From: Erythroxylum novogranatense
Taxonomy: Eukaryota; Streptophyta; Magnoliopsida; Malpighiales; Erythroxylaceae
Direction of reading: 5' to 3'
Assembly (NCBI GenBank): GCA_029891385.1
Contig: CM057233.1
Coordinates: 14,511,460 to 14,575,459 of the forward strand
DNA: 64,000 nt
A program made the translations under genes and the position numbers. This document shows, one piece after another, positions 23,877 through 35,847 of the stretch; position 1 is the stretch's first letter, and each line of letters starts with the position of its first letter. The notes under the pieces are model-generated. The model worked only from the letters and a program-made list of their open reading frames with translations. It ran no database searches and was not told the origin of the DNA.

Positions 23877-24215
23877 TTGGATAAGGACGCTACCATCTTT
23901 CTTCTGGTGCTTTTGGTAATTTGGTACCTTTTCGTTCGATGGAAATTGAATGTCGCCAATATGATTGTATTTCTTGGTGAAACTGGAGATACTGATTATA
24001 AGGAGATGATATCTGGTACTCATAAAACCATAATCATGAAGGATGCGGTAACAAGGGGTTCTGAAGAACTGCTAAGAAGCAAAACCATGGACTTTAGAGA
24101 TGACATTGTTCCTCAGGAGAGTCCCCTGATTGCCTACTTAAATGGAAAGGCAAGTGCTAGTGAGATTGCTGATACTTTGAAGTAAGTGGCAAAGGGTTCT
24201 GCTGGAATGTAAAAT
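23877..24215 (+). pseudogene. Captured C-terminal exon of sucrose-phosphate synthase
   Basis: The open stretch contains YLFVRWKLNVANM, FLGETGDTDYKEMISGTHKT, GSEELLRS and DDIVPQESPLIAYLNGKAS. These match, in order, the C-terminal (sucrose-phosphatase-like) region of plant sucrose-phosphate synthases, the enzyme that makes sucrose-6-phosphate from UDP-glucose and fructose-6-phosphate. A TAA at 24183-24185 interrupts the expected end; after it the frame continues V-A-K-G-S-A-G-M and stops again at 24210-24212, so the first stop probably arose from a CAA Gln codon. Only about 100 of roughly 1050 family residues are present, and there is no start, so it is a captured fragment. The parent gene is not in the window. 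Confidence 0.85.
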
Positions 24216-24630
24216 GGCACACTAGATATCATCTCCATATACAATCAATCCTCATATTTGTGGCATTTCCTTGTAGGGTTTATTTTTGTTCCGATGAAAA
24301 TGTAGCTGGTTTACATTAATGATTTGAAAACCTTTGTAGCAAAAATGTTATTGTATGGAAACAAGCTATATTTTATGGTTCTGTCATAGTCAGTAGCAAC
24401 ATGTTAGAATGCTATGTGATGCTTATATTCGTTAAAGGATACCTGTAATTTAGACACGCAAACATTATTTAATAAATAAAATTCATAAATAATATTAAAT
24501 AGTTATTAAACAAATAAGATTTAAAAAATTGTATTTCAAAAAATAATTATTAAAATTATTAAATTAATATGATTTTTGAAAAAATGAAAATTATTAAATT
24601 AATATAATTATTAAAATTATTAAATTAATA
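24216..24630 (+). other. Probable captured 3' UTR and A/T-rich filler
   Basis: The sequence directly after the sucrose-phosphate synthase stop looks like a 3' UTR to about 24440. It then passes into A/T-rich repeats before the right subterminal array. Confidence 0.4.
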
Positions 24631-24639
24631 TGATTTCTA

Positions 24640-24960
24640 AAAACGTCGCGAAATACATTCCGTGACGTTTCTATAAAAACGTCGTGAAAGACATTCTGTG
24701 ACGTTTCTATAAAAACGTCGTGGAAGACATTCTGTGACGTTTTTTAAAAACGTCACGGATTGTCCAAACTTTTAGTGATATTTTTTCAAACGTCGCGGAA
24801 TGTCAGTTTTTTCTGTGACGTTTTCCATAAAACATCGCAAAAACCTTTTACCTACACTACATTCCGCGACGTTTTTTAAAACGTCCAGAATACATTCTGC
24901 GACGTTTTTGGACATTCTGTGACGTTTTAAAAACGTCGCAGAATGCCTTATTTTCTTGTA
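24640..24960. repeat. Right subterminal repeats of the CACTA element
   Basis: About ten copies of ACGTCGC/GTGACGTTT units in alternating orientation run up to the terminal inverted repeat. They mirror the left array. Confidence 0.8.
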
Positions 24961-25194
24961 GTGAATATGCTCTACCTTTTGAAATTTAAAAGTCCATATC
25001 TATCCTATCAAAGCCAGTTTTCATCATATAATGTCACATTTAATGTAAATTTGACATAATAGTGTTGGCTTAAAGGAAATATTTTATTCTTAGTTATTAG
25101 AACCTCAAATAAAAGATGCTACTTAGACTTATCCTTGTAGACATAACAAGTTGAGTCTTCAAAGATAAGTTAAAATCCTTCTAAATACACTTAA

Positions 25195-25795
25195 TAAGTT
25201 TGAATCAATATCAGGTATATAACGTACATTTCAATATAATCTAAACCATATAAATTTATCTTATCAACACCTTTTCCATAAGTCTTTCGAGCCATTCCAT
25301 CACATATTTTCACTCGACTATTTATTAAGTCATCTAGACCAATGAAAAAAAACAAGTTGACTTATCATTTGCACACTACAACCTCTATCTACATATAACA
25401 ATATACAACACATTATTTATGAGAATAACATTCGAGAAATAAACTTTTAACTTCATCCACTTCCTTTTATTCAATAAATTTAGCTTATTTTTATTTAAAA
25501 CAATAATACCTTTCTATATAACTCTTACCTTTTTTAGCAGTAACGTTGCCTTGAGTTTAAATTTTTCACCTTTCTCAACTCCTTTTGAATGTTGATTATT
25601 GTCACTACACTATTCTCCTCCACCTTCTCTTTCACTTTTAAAGGATTTTCACCATGACCTATTTTGAAGTAGCCTTTTTTGTTGGCTTAATTCAGTAAAA
25701 TTGGCTATTTATTTTGGTTAGGATAGCTACAACTTACATTAGAATAGAAAGCACTTTTAAGCACGTTGCTATTATATATGTCCATCCTATCGCTA
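25195..25795 (-). repeat. Duplicated protease-region segment, copy 1
   Basis: This segment parallels 26100-26690 at about 900 bp distance. It includes the blocks around TCAGGTATATAA, CACTCGACTATTTATTAA and the GTTGCTATTATATATGTCC end. The copies differ substantially, so the duplication is old. Confidence 0.7.
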
Positions 25796-25799
25796 TATT

Positions 25800-25968
25800 C
25801 CATCGGAAAATTTGCCGAGATATTTTCCCTCCACCTTTATTGATGGAAATTTTGTCCTTCGCAAAATGAAATTTTTCATGACAGTGTTATTGACGAATAT
25901 TGATTTTTCGTATCTAATTAACTACGGTATTTGTTCGGTCAATAATTTATGATTTTCTTGTAGTGTAA
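25800..25968. mobile_element. Relic ending in a CACTA-type terminus
   Basis: The segment ends ATTTTCTTGTAGTG, the inverse of a CACTA terminus, and contains short GACGAA/CGGAAAATTT units. No matching left end was found. It sits exactly between the two duplicated Copia segments. Confidence 0.4.
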
Positions 25969-26099
25969 TATTATGCATATGAATGCAATCATAAAATCAT
26001 GAATCGTGTCATAAATGTACCAAATTCATTCTATATGATCCCACTCATATGATTCAGTAGTCTAATACTTTAAATCCTTCAACAATTTGAGAGACAGGA

Positions 26100-26690
26100 T
26101 ATTACATTGAATTTATATCAGGTGTATAAAGTACATTTCAATATAGTATAAACCAATGGCTTTATCTTATTGATACCTTTTCCTTAAGCCTTTTGAGCCA
26201 TTCCATCACTTTTTTTCACTCGACTATTTATTAACTTATCTAGATTGATGACAAAACCAAGTTGACTTGTCATATGCGTACTGCAACCGCTGTGTATATA
26301 ACACAATATCTTAAAAACATTATTTATTATAATAAAATTCAAAAAAACAAACTTTCAGCTTCATCCACTTCCTTTTTTTCAACAACTTTAGCTTTTTTAA
26401 AACATTAATACCTTATTATATAACTATACCTTTTATAGTAGTAACATTACTTTGAATTCAAAATTTTCACCTTTCTGTACTCCTTTTAAATGTTGATTAT
26501 TATCACTATACTATTCTCCTTTACCTTCTCTTGCAGATTAAAAGGATTTTCCACCACAACCTATTTTGAAGGAACCCTTTTTGCTTAATTCACTAAAATT
26601 GGCTATCTTTGTGTTGTGGTAGCTACAACTTGCATTAGAAAACACTTTCAAGTGGGTTGCTATTATATATGTCCGTCCTATCTTCATAAG
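26100..26690 (-). repeat. Duplicated protease-region segment, copy 2
   Basis: Partner of 25195-25795. This copy is contiguous with the gag remnant to its right. Confidence 0.7.
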
Positions 26691-27535
26691 AATAAAGGGA
26701 TGTATAAGCACCCCATCATTTGATAGTATACTTTATCTTTGTACTCCTCTATGATAGCTATAACATGGACGTATATCTTCAATAGGCTCCTAAGAATTTT
26801 CTTAAATACTTTTTTTAACCATATCCCCACCATACTTATTTGGTTAACAATTTCTATATTATTTTGTTGTAGCACCTCTCTAAAGTATCTCTATCACTCT
26901 TAAACAAACTTTTAAATTTTCATCAAAAAATTTGAAGTTTGACTGTGATTACTTTGTCATTACCTTGATAAACTCTTTGGAAAGCATCCCAAACTTCCTT
27001 GGACTTTGTGGATGATAAGCTGCGAGAGAACATTAGTTAATTTGTTGTTTGTTGAATGAATAATAATGCTTTGATATCCTTTTCTCGAATGCCTCGATTT
27101 GCTTTGGTTTTAGTATATTCTTCATCTACTAAACACCTTAAATCTTAAGACAAAAATAACGTCTTTATTTTCATGCTTGGCAACAATGAATTGACATCAA
27201 TATTATTGTTGCCCGTCTACTTTTTCATTGAAATAGAAATGATATTAAAATAAATAAATACGAAGCTCCAATCTGAAATCAAATGTAAAACAAGCAAAGA
27301 ACAAGTGATATTTCAAACAAACAATTCAACAAATAGATGGAATGAAAAGACAACTCAACTCATAACTTGATTCATTTTATTTACACATAGCTTTCTTATA
27401 TAGCCTAAAATCACACCTAATTCTTCTAATGATAGGCTATAACAAACAATTCAAGACAACAGTAAAGAAAACAAAAGACTAGTTAAAAATAAGACCTCAA
27501 TTTGGAATAGAAGACTCTTTCAATCAAACTTCTCT

Positions 27536-27541
27536 TTTATT
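27536..27541 (-). terminator. Possible polyadenylation signal of the terpene synthase gene
   Basis: AATAAA on the minus strand lies about 140 bases after the stop codon, a usual distance for a plant 3' UTR. It is a motif match in A/T-rich DNA. Confidence 0.35.
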
Positions 27542-27678
27542 GAACTGAAGCTTTGACACATCTCAAGGGTGAGAGGCACTAACATGTTGAATAAAGAGAT
27601 ACAGAGTTACAAAATATTCGAAATTTTATCTTGCATGGTGTTCTCTAAACATTCTTATATTCATATATAGTCGCTCAT

Positions 27679-30198
27679 TCAAAAGGATAGAGATTCCACA
27701 AGCACTGAAGCAATGATGTTCCTGACAAGATATGAATTAGTGTAGGCATCATCGTCCTTGTATATTGCATCCATAACGCGCGCTAAATTCAATATACGCT
27801 CCAAGAAGAACGAGGGGACCGGCGTTGGCTTCAGGCATTGCTCATTTATATCTTTCCATGCATTGACAATTTCTTTGTGAAAATATTCAATCGTCTCTTC
27901 CTTTGAAGCACCACCATACTGCTTCAAGTAACATTCTACCGCTGAAGCTACATGGGGTCTCTCTTGCTCAAACTGCAAATGAAAATATGTAAAGGCACCA
28001 ATTATTGGAAGTTATTTGAAGTTTGTTTCTTGGTTTCTTTTAAGCTACATTATTTGTGTACCGAGTGAGATACGATGTCATCCATGAGTCTGGCAATGAT
28101 GGATGAAGCTTCAACAATCTTGGGGAAATTTTGCACCCATTCAATGGCCTCCTTTGTCGATGATTCCACAATACCCAAAAACGATATCACTGACAACGCT
28201 GGGTAGCCGCTGGAGAAAAGGGCAATTCGCATGTACTCCTCAAACGTTGGAAGGTAGCCTTCATCGCGCCACTTGGATTCAGCATGGTAGGATTGGATTG
28301 TTTTTTTCATCTAAGAGAAATATATATATATTAACAACTTAAAGGAGGCCTTTCCCAGGCTTAGATGAGCAGGATTGAGAAATAGGGATATTATGTTTTA
28401 AAGAAAAGGGACTTCTCTTTCTTTTTTCCTATTTTTCCAGTAGAATTAGAAGTGAAGACTTAACGAGAAGAAAACGTATTAATGTAGAAATCAATGCTTA
28501 CTGCTTCTTTAGCATAATGAATAGCAAAAGACATTCCTTGTTTCTCCATTTCCTCTCCAATATCATTGTAGAGTCGAAATATCATAAGAGAGACCTTTCT
28601 CATGCTCTCGGGAAGCATATCAACAGCTTCAGTATCCCACCTAGAATCAAATTAAAATATATTTGTTTTAAACTTAAATTGGAAAAATATTCAGACAAAA
28701 CAAGATGATAGGTATTGTTAACCTCTCGATGGATTCCGTGAGGAGTTGGAGTTCTTCATTTGTCCCATATGCATCGTAAGTGTCATCTACGATTGATAGC
28801 ATATATATGATTTTCGTCATGATTTTTCTTGCCAAAGCATATTTGGGCTCAAAGTAGACTCCAAGCACCCAAAAGTAGCACTCCACAATCCTGTCTCTTG
28901 CGTAAGGAAACTTAGTTGATACTTCTTCGTTCTTCCACCACCTGATGATTAACGAAATGAATTAAACAATCGGTAGAACAAACAATTGAACTTTTTAAAA
29001 TATGCTACGTAGCATAACCTGTAGTCGCAAACAAATATGCTACGTAGCATAACCTGTAGTCGCAAACAAATGTGTTTGGTCATAAAAAGAAAATATTATA
29101 AATGTTAGTACTAACTTTGTAATTTCACCGAGCTCCTTCTGATGAAGTCCCTGCAACAGGTTGAAATCCATTTTTGCAAATTTCAACAGGGTTTTGTTGT
29201 GAGATTCATCTGTGGAGTACAAAGAAATATAGTGCCTTGCTTCCAACCTTGGTAGGCATTTACGGATAGGCCTGCTCAGAGCATGTCTTACTTGTTCTGC
29301 TAACTGAATGCTTAATTGGTTCAATACAGACTGAAGTCCTGCCGTAGTGAAATCTATAGCTTCGTCTAAGATATCTTCTCCACGTATCCCCAGATGTGCT
29401 GCCTCATATAAACTCAGCATTCCTCGAACGTCTTTAAGCAAGCACTCCTTAAAGTTTCCTTTGCTATCTTTGAATTTCTGAAATGTATCTGCATCATCAC
29501 AAGCATAGATACTACAGAATTGCAAACATTTTATGATTCGTTTCAAATTATGTACATGCATAGAAATTTCAGAGGTGGTCTAAACTTGCTCGTTTGCAGC
29601 CGAAGGAACAAGGCTTACCACAAGAAACTTTTATGCCTTGTTGTCTAAGTAATCGAAATTGAAGAGCAGTTGTATAGAGATCATATTCAATCTCATAGTT
29701 GAAATTAGCAGCTATCTCGTTTAATGCACCTTCGATCTCAAGCTCAAAATGATATGCAACTCCCAAACGTTGGACTGAATCAATCATGTTTAGTTTTTGT
29801 GACCGCCCATCTGAAGGATTCATCAACATTCTTCTCACCTCGTCTTTGAGTTTTTGGAGTTCGTGCGGAACTGCAGTGTTTGTTGTCTGGAAAGCAAAAC
29901 TTAGAATTTTAGATTCTCTAAATTGTCTAGTTTTGATGATACTGTCGTGACTTTACTTTCTATATAAAAAAGTTCCTTTTTTATCAACTTAAAAGCCATG
30001 AAAGAGCTCCAAATTTCCCCAAACCTGAAAAGGAAAGCCTTATTATGACGACCAAAACATAAGTAATTTAATTACCTCAGGCTCTGAAACGTAAGAAAGA
30101 AATTGATCACCCCAAATTGAGGGATGAAAAGTAGCAGAAGGACGATTGACAGAGGAAGTTGGAACTGAAGAAGGAACAGCAGAAACTTGAGAAGACAT
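27679..30198 (-). CDS. Sesquiterpene synthase (TPS-a), seven exons, 554 residues
   Basis: Exons on the minus strand: 30198-30076, 29886-29619, 29488-29116, 28941-28723, 28640-28502, 28310-28062, 27972-27679 (stop TGA). All introns are GT-AG and phases agree. Exons 4, 5 and 6 are 219, 139 and 249 bp, the sizes conserved across the plant terpene synthase family. The N-terminus has [15 protein letters not shown] (the RP-X8-W motif from residue 19) and no plastid targeting peptide, so it should be cytosolic. The C-terminal catalytic domain has RDR at 270-272, the Mg-binding DDTYD at 307-311 and the second metal site DDIVSHSFE at 451-459. Such enzymes ionise farnesyl diphosphate and cyclise it to a sesquiterpene. 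The product cannot be read from sequence. Length and every key residue are intact, so it is probably active. Closest remembered relatives are Citrus TPS-a enzymes. Confidence 0.95.
29001..29070 (-). repeat. Exact 35 bp tandem duplication in intron 3 of the terpene synthase
   Basis: The unit TATGCTACGTAGCATAACCT plus 15 further bases occurs twice with no difference. It contains the palindrome ATGCTACGTAGCAT. It lies well inside the intron, away from the splice sites. Confidence 0.9.
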
Positions 30199-30293
30199 TG
30201 TTTTAATTGACTTGATTAGAAAAGTAAAATGCTACTGATAAAGCTCGACTGCTCTGTCTGCTATATGTGGTAGTGTAAGCTTGAGGGCTCCTA

Positions 30294-30301
30294 TATTTAT
30301 A
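30294..30301 (-). promoter_or_regulatory. TATA box of the terpene synthase gene
   Basis: TATAAATA on the minus strand lies 96 bases upstream of the start codon, which would leave a leader of roughly 65-70 bases. Position and sequence fit a plant core promoter. Confidence 0.65.
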
Positions 30302-30600
30302 AGGAAAATTATTTCCTTATCTCGTTATGGTTGCCAACGTTGGGAAATTAGCGGCAAGCAAAACCCATAGATATTAGAGATCATTTTCGCATATGTTACT
30401 CGTTAATTAAGTTGTGGGGACAACTATTTCCCAATAATTTGATTTCATTAATTAATTAAGTTGGGGTGGGACTGGGTCCTTCCATTTTCGTGTACTAGAT
30501 TTATAATGCAAACATTTTATGACTTGTCGTCCAGTGGCCAATGTCGACGGTTCAGAATCGTAATGAACCACAAGGTGAGGTGCGGTATTTAATAGGTGAG
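30302..30600 (-). promoter_or_regulatory. Upstream region of the terpene synthase gene
   Basis: This is the likely promoter. The part at about 30385-30500, with TACTCGTTA, GGGACAACTATTTCC and CCTTCCATTTTCGTGTACTAG, recurs at about 58195-58300, so the promoter or its ancestor was copied in the block duplication. No binding site can be assigned with confidence. Confidence 0.5.
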
Positions 30601-31477
30601 ATGGAGGGGCTTGACATCTGTATCAAATTGGCTTGCTGACTAGTGCATATTAAATTTAAAGCCAAGGCATGCCTGCAGAAACTACCTTCTAGAATGTCTC
30701 GCTGAGCTCAGAGGTTTATAATTTGCCTGATCTCTTGTTCATTTTCTTTTCATTTTTTCTGTTGACAGTGAGGTAAGTTTCTTTTAACTGTGTTATCGTG
30801 GTATAATAACTATTAAACTGCTGAGAAATATATTGAAGCTGACTTGCAGAGGATAGGAGACGATTTAGGACGAACAAATTAACAAAAAGTGAACTGTTTC
30901 ATTAGGGATGTGAAGAACATATGTTTCTTTCACAGCTGGATGCGATTGCATTAGCTCCACTAACCACATTTTATGATAAAACTTGGAATTCTGTCTCAGC
31001 AATCGCCAACTATCTTTCGTGTTAATGAATTTACACATTACTTGCATAGGGGATTCTGAACTAATGAATCTGAAGACATGTGACCATGGTTACTGATGAA
31101 GTGTACTAAATATTTATAAAATTACTGATGAAGTGTACTAAATATTTATAAATATTATGTAAAATGTTTAAAAATAATTTATTTGTAAGTTTTATTTAAT
31201 TTATAATTATTATTAGTAGTAAAATATTTATTATTATTTTAAAATTAAAAATTAAAAATTTACAATAATTATAAAATTTGAAATAAATAAAATAATTATT
31301 TATTTTCGTATACTAGATTCGTTGATTTGACTGGTCGTCCTGTGGCCACTGTGAAGATGTTGATGGCTGAACTCACAAGTCATCAAATCTCCACATGTTT
31401 CATGCTTAATATGACGAATACCGTATTAAATTCGGCAATTATTAAGTTTTGACACGATAATTACCGGTATCAATTAC
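30601..31477. other. Intergenic, no gene seen
   Basis: The stretch contains a second copy of the phrase TTTTCGTATACTAGATTCGT (about 31303) that echoes the terpene synthase upstream region. It also has a short tandem repeat of TTACTGATGAAGTGTACTAA at about 31090-31145. No ORF stands out. Confidence 0.4.
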
Positions 31478-31667
31478 TAAGGAGGCGTTTGGTTTGAAGG
31501 TTTAGGAATGAAGGAATAAAATAATTGCAAAAAATAATGTTTGCTTTGGAGTTTTCAATTCCAAGGGAATAGATTTATTCTATTAAGTTTGGGAATATAC
31601 TAAATCCTCCAAATGAGGTTGGTATTAAGTTTTCATTCCAATCTAGTAATTTTTATTCTTAATTATA

Positions 31668-32790
<1,123 letters not shown>

Positions 32791-32977
32791 GAAAATAGTA
32801 TTATATTATCTTTCATTCCCATTAATGCAACAAACTAAACAACATTATTGGTATTAATACAGAAACCCAAGTTACAAACCAAACATCATTTTTTATTTTT
32901 CATACCCATTCTCATTCCATTCTACTATTATACCCATATCCATACCTAATCCTGTGCTCAAATCAAACGTCACCTAA

Positions 32978-33999
32978 AACTTAATCTAACACCATATTTA
33001 ATACGATATTCCTAATATTAGATATTACTTTAAGTAATTTTAAATTTATAAAATAATTTTTAAAATTTGTTAAAACTGTAAAATAGTTTATTGTCATATT
33101 ATACAATTGTACCGTATATATTTTAACCTTTTCTTCAAAATTATAATAATAAATAATAATCAAAATTTTAATTTAAATTATAAATTTAATTTAATAATTA
33201 TTAATAAATGTAATTAAATTTAAAATGTATTTTAAAATATATAAATTTTAAATAAATTTTATTTATAATTAAAATATATAAAATAAATATTTGTTTATAA
33301 ATAATAATTTTAAAATTATTTATTTTAAAAATAAAATATTTTATTAATACTTTATTAATAAATATTATATAAAATATTTAAAAATAATTTATTTATAAAT
33401 TTTATTTAATTTATAATTATTATTAGTAATAAAATATTTATTATTATTTTAAAAAATTAAAATTCACAATAATTATAAAAGTTGAAATAAATAAAATAAT
33501 TAATTAAAAACTTTGAAAAAAAAAGGAGGAGGAGATTTTAAAAATTTGAAAATTTTGCAAAAGGTCTCGATTTTTAAAATTTTCGGTATTGGCCAAGATT
33601 ATAAATGATTCTTCATCTTAAAAGTCTTTATGTAGAGTATGTTACTATTAATGATTAGTAATGATTTAAGACTTTTTAGTTATAGTGAATTGAAATTTAA
33701 AAACTTATTTTCAAATATTAATTAGAAATCAATTACTAATTACTAAGACAAGCACGATTAGATTTAAATAGAATATATATTAATTATATACATTTTCCTC
33801 TTTATGTGAGTCATTTAGAAACCACCTATTTACTAGTTAGGAGTAAGATTGCATATTACTAAACCTCCTCAAATCTCACATGTTAGCAAGATTTCTACTA
33901 AGTGTTGTTATTGTATTAATTTTATACTTTACGCCTAATCATATTATTCAATGATGAAGTGATTACATTATTCATTATAACTAAAAGGAGATATTATAA
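32978..33999. other. AT-rich DNA, copy 1 of a duplicated block
   Basis: From about 33097 this matches 58340-59240 closely. No gene was seen. Most of 33130-33520 is a low-complexity A/T stretch. Confidence 0.6.
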
Positions 34000-34176
34000 T
34001 GTTGGTATTTATTTGTGTGTTTTACAATAAAGTGTACAATAGTATTTATACACATGAATTAAGGTTGTGACTTGAGATAATTTGATCTTGTCATATCTAA
34101 TAAAATTAAAACATAATGATAAGATAAATATCAATTAAGGATAAAGGAATAGGATTAGGATGAATCTTTATTAACA
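34000..34176 (-). repeat. Short Copia LTR (177 bp), copy 1
   Basis: On the minus strand it begins TGTTAATAAAGATTCATCC and ends CAAATAAATACCAACA. It is preceded by a polypurine tract AGCTTGTGGGGGAT that follows the RNase H remnant at 34180-34960. It is therefore the 3' LTR of a truncated Copia element. The same structure is at 59241-59417. Confidence 0.8.
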
Positions 34177-34179
34177 ATC

Positions 34180-34965
34180 CCCCACAAGCTAATGTATGTA
34201 GCAACATTAAGCTTGTTATGTAATGAAGAAAAGTAGTAATACCCAAAGGCTTAGTGAGCACATCATCAAATTGCTAGGATTCTGATACATGACGGATAAA
34301 TAGGGACTTCTTTGCAACCAAATCTTGAACAAAATGGATCTTAATCTCAATATTTTTAATATGAGCATGTGAGACTGGATTCGCGGTTAGGAAAATTCCT
34401 CCTAAATTATCACATTGTAATATTAGTTTGATGTTAGAGTCTCCAATTTCATTAAAAAGAGAGTTGAGCTAACATAATTTAGCATCAGCAAAAGCAATAC
34501 TCCTGTATTTAGCTTGAGTACTAGATTTGGCAACAATACACTACTCTTTGGAGCTCCAAGAAATTAAGGCGCTAAGAAAAATATGATAACCTGATGTAGA
34601 TCATTGATCATCAGGGCAATCATCCTAATCAGCATCAAAATAAGCATGTAAGGTTAAGGAATTAGGCTTGGTTAAATGAAAGCCATAATATGGAGTTGAG
34701 CGAATATAGTAGAGAATGCATTTAACTATTGACCAGTGAACATCAATGGGATAGTGAAAGAATTAGGAAACTTTGGTAATAGTAAACTTGCTTTAATAAT
34801 ACTAAGATATTCAGTGGGCTTAGAAACGAGGAAGACCATGGTTTTTGAAAAGTGGAAGGGATAGGGTAATAGGAGCAGAGATAGGTTTTGAGGACTTAAG
34901 ATGAGTGCGAAGAAGAAGATCATTAGTGTATTCAGATTGAGTGAGAGCAAACAATGTCCATGATT
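34180..34965 (-). pseudogene. Copia RNase H remnant, copy 1
   Basis: The minus strand encodes the C-terminal end of a Copia polyprotein. Recognisable pieces are YFDADWDDCPDD, an STSGYHIFL stretch, ISWSSKE, SSTQAKYRS, a CDNLGGIFLTANPVSHAHIKNIE stretch (split by stops) and FVQDLVAKKSLFIRHV. The RNase H catalytic positions are partly kept, but stops occur throughout. The reverse transcriptase is missing, so the element was truncated before the block was duplicated. Confidence 0.8.
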
Positions 34966-35140
34966 GTGGTACCATCCACATTTGAAAGCAGTTATTATTG
35001 CTGTGATGTGACTCTAGGAACTAGAGAGATATTTAGGTACTTAGTGCAAACAATGTCCACGATTATGGTACCATCCACGTTGAAAGCAATTATTACTGAT
35101 GTGATGTGACTTTGGTAAATAGAGAGATATTTAGGTATTT
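34944..35140. repeat. Tandem ~97 bp duplication, copy 1
   Basis: GCAAACAATGTCCA(T/C)GATT and the following bases up to AGATATTTAGGTA(C/T)TTAG occur twice in a row. The identical arrangement is present at 60188-60385, so the duplication predates the block copy. Confidence 0.85.
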
Positions 35141-35499
35141 AGATAATCTCTATTCTACTAAAATTTTACACCAAATTTGGTATAAAAGAGAATATTTCAA
35201 GAATCTTTTTACATTAAATTTGGTGTTATTCCAACTACCCTACATCAAATTTGTATTTATTTATTTATTTATAAAATTAAAATAAATTCATTATTTTAAT
35301 TAATTAATATATACTTTATATTAAAATAATATTATTGAACAAATATAATTAATATTATTGCAACAACAAATTAATAACATACACAAATATAATATTTTTA
35401 TTGCACATTTAACCTCTAATCCTCTGAGTTACCATATTGTTCCTACAAATATTCAATCAATACATTACGAAGTTCATAATGAGCTTCTTTATCTTTAAT

Positions 35500-35847
35500 T
35501 TACTTATGTCTAGCATGAAATTCTTGAAATATAATTGTATCGTCTCTATTAATATTAATTTCAGGAGCTGGCATTTCGCTCCAATCTTGTATGGCCACTT
35601 GAATATCATGTTCGTCCTCAATGATCATATTGTGGATTGTAATGCATGATGATAAAATATCATGTAATATGGATTTTTTCCAAAAACGGGTCGGTCCCTT
35701 GATAATTGCAAAATGTGACTCTAGAACTTCAAATGTACGCTCAATATCCTTCCTACATGCTTCTTTCATTTTTGCAAATAACTTCTTTTTTAGGCCTCGG
35801 AGATCATGAATGGTTTGTACCAAGGTAGACCATTTTGGATAAATGCT
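35500..35847 (-). pseudogene. PIF/Harbinger transposase, C-terminal part, copy 1
   Basis: The minus strand reads SIYPKWSTLVQTI, then CRKDIERTFEVLESHFAI, FWKKSILHDILSSCITIHNM and ends EFHARHK. This is the C-terminal third of the plant PIF/Harbinger DDE_Tnp_4 nuclease, with the catalytic Glu in the DIERTFEVLE segment. The gene is interrupted at the residue pair before S-I-Y-P by the Gypsy element; its N-terminal part continues at 43158-44060. Confidence 0.88.

Larger units (their letters stand above)
22083..24963. mobile_element. Non-autonomous CACTA element carrying captured gene pieces
   Basis: The ends are CACTACAAGAAAATAAG on the left and its inverse on the right, with inverted repeats matching over about 32 of 34 positions. 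The 3 bp target duplication AAT flanks both ends (22080-22082 and 24964-24966). Subterminal arrays of GCGACGTTTT and its complement fill about 22100-22300 and 24640-24960. No transposase is present. The interior holds a CT-rich leader with a splice donor, an intron-like stretch and a sucrose-phosphate synthase exon. It is inserted in Copia relic A. This is the structure described for gene-capturing (Pack-type) CACTA elements. Confidence 0.93.
24967..27290 (-). pseudogene. Decayed Ty1-copia element A, 5' part: gag and protease
   Basis: The minus strand starts near 27235 with the gag leader. It continues through a UBN2-like stretch (VWDAFQRVYQGNDKVI at about 26960-27010, KILRSLLKIYVHVIAIIEE at about 26740-26800) and then a zinc-knuckle/protease link. 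The protease motif appears twice: at about 26290 as IHSGCSTHMTSQL (His where the catalytic Asp is expected) and at about 25370 as VDRGCSVQMISQL. Frames are broken many times. The element continues beyond the CACTA insertion with integrase and RT. Confidence 0.72.
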
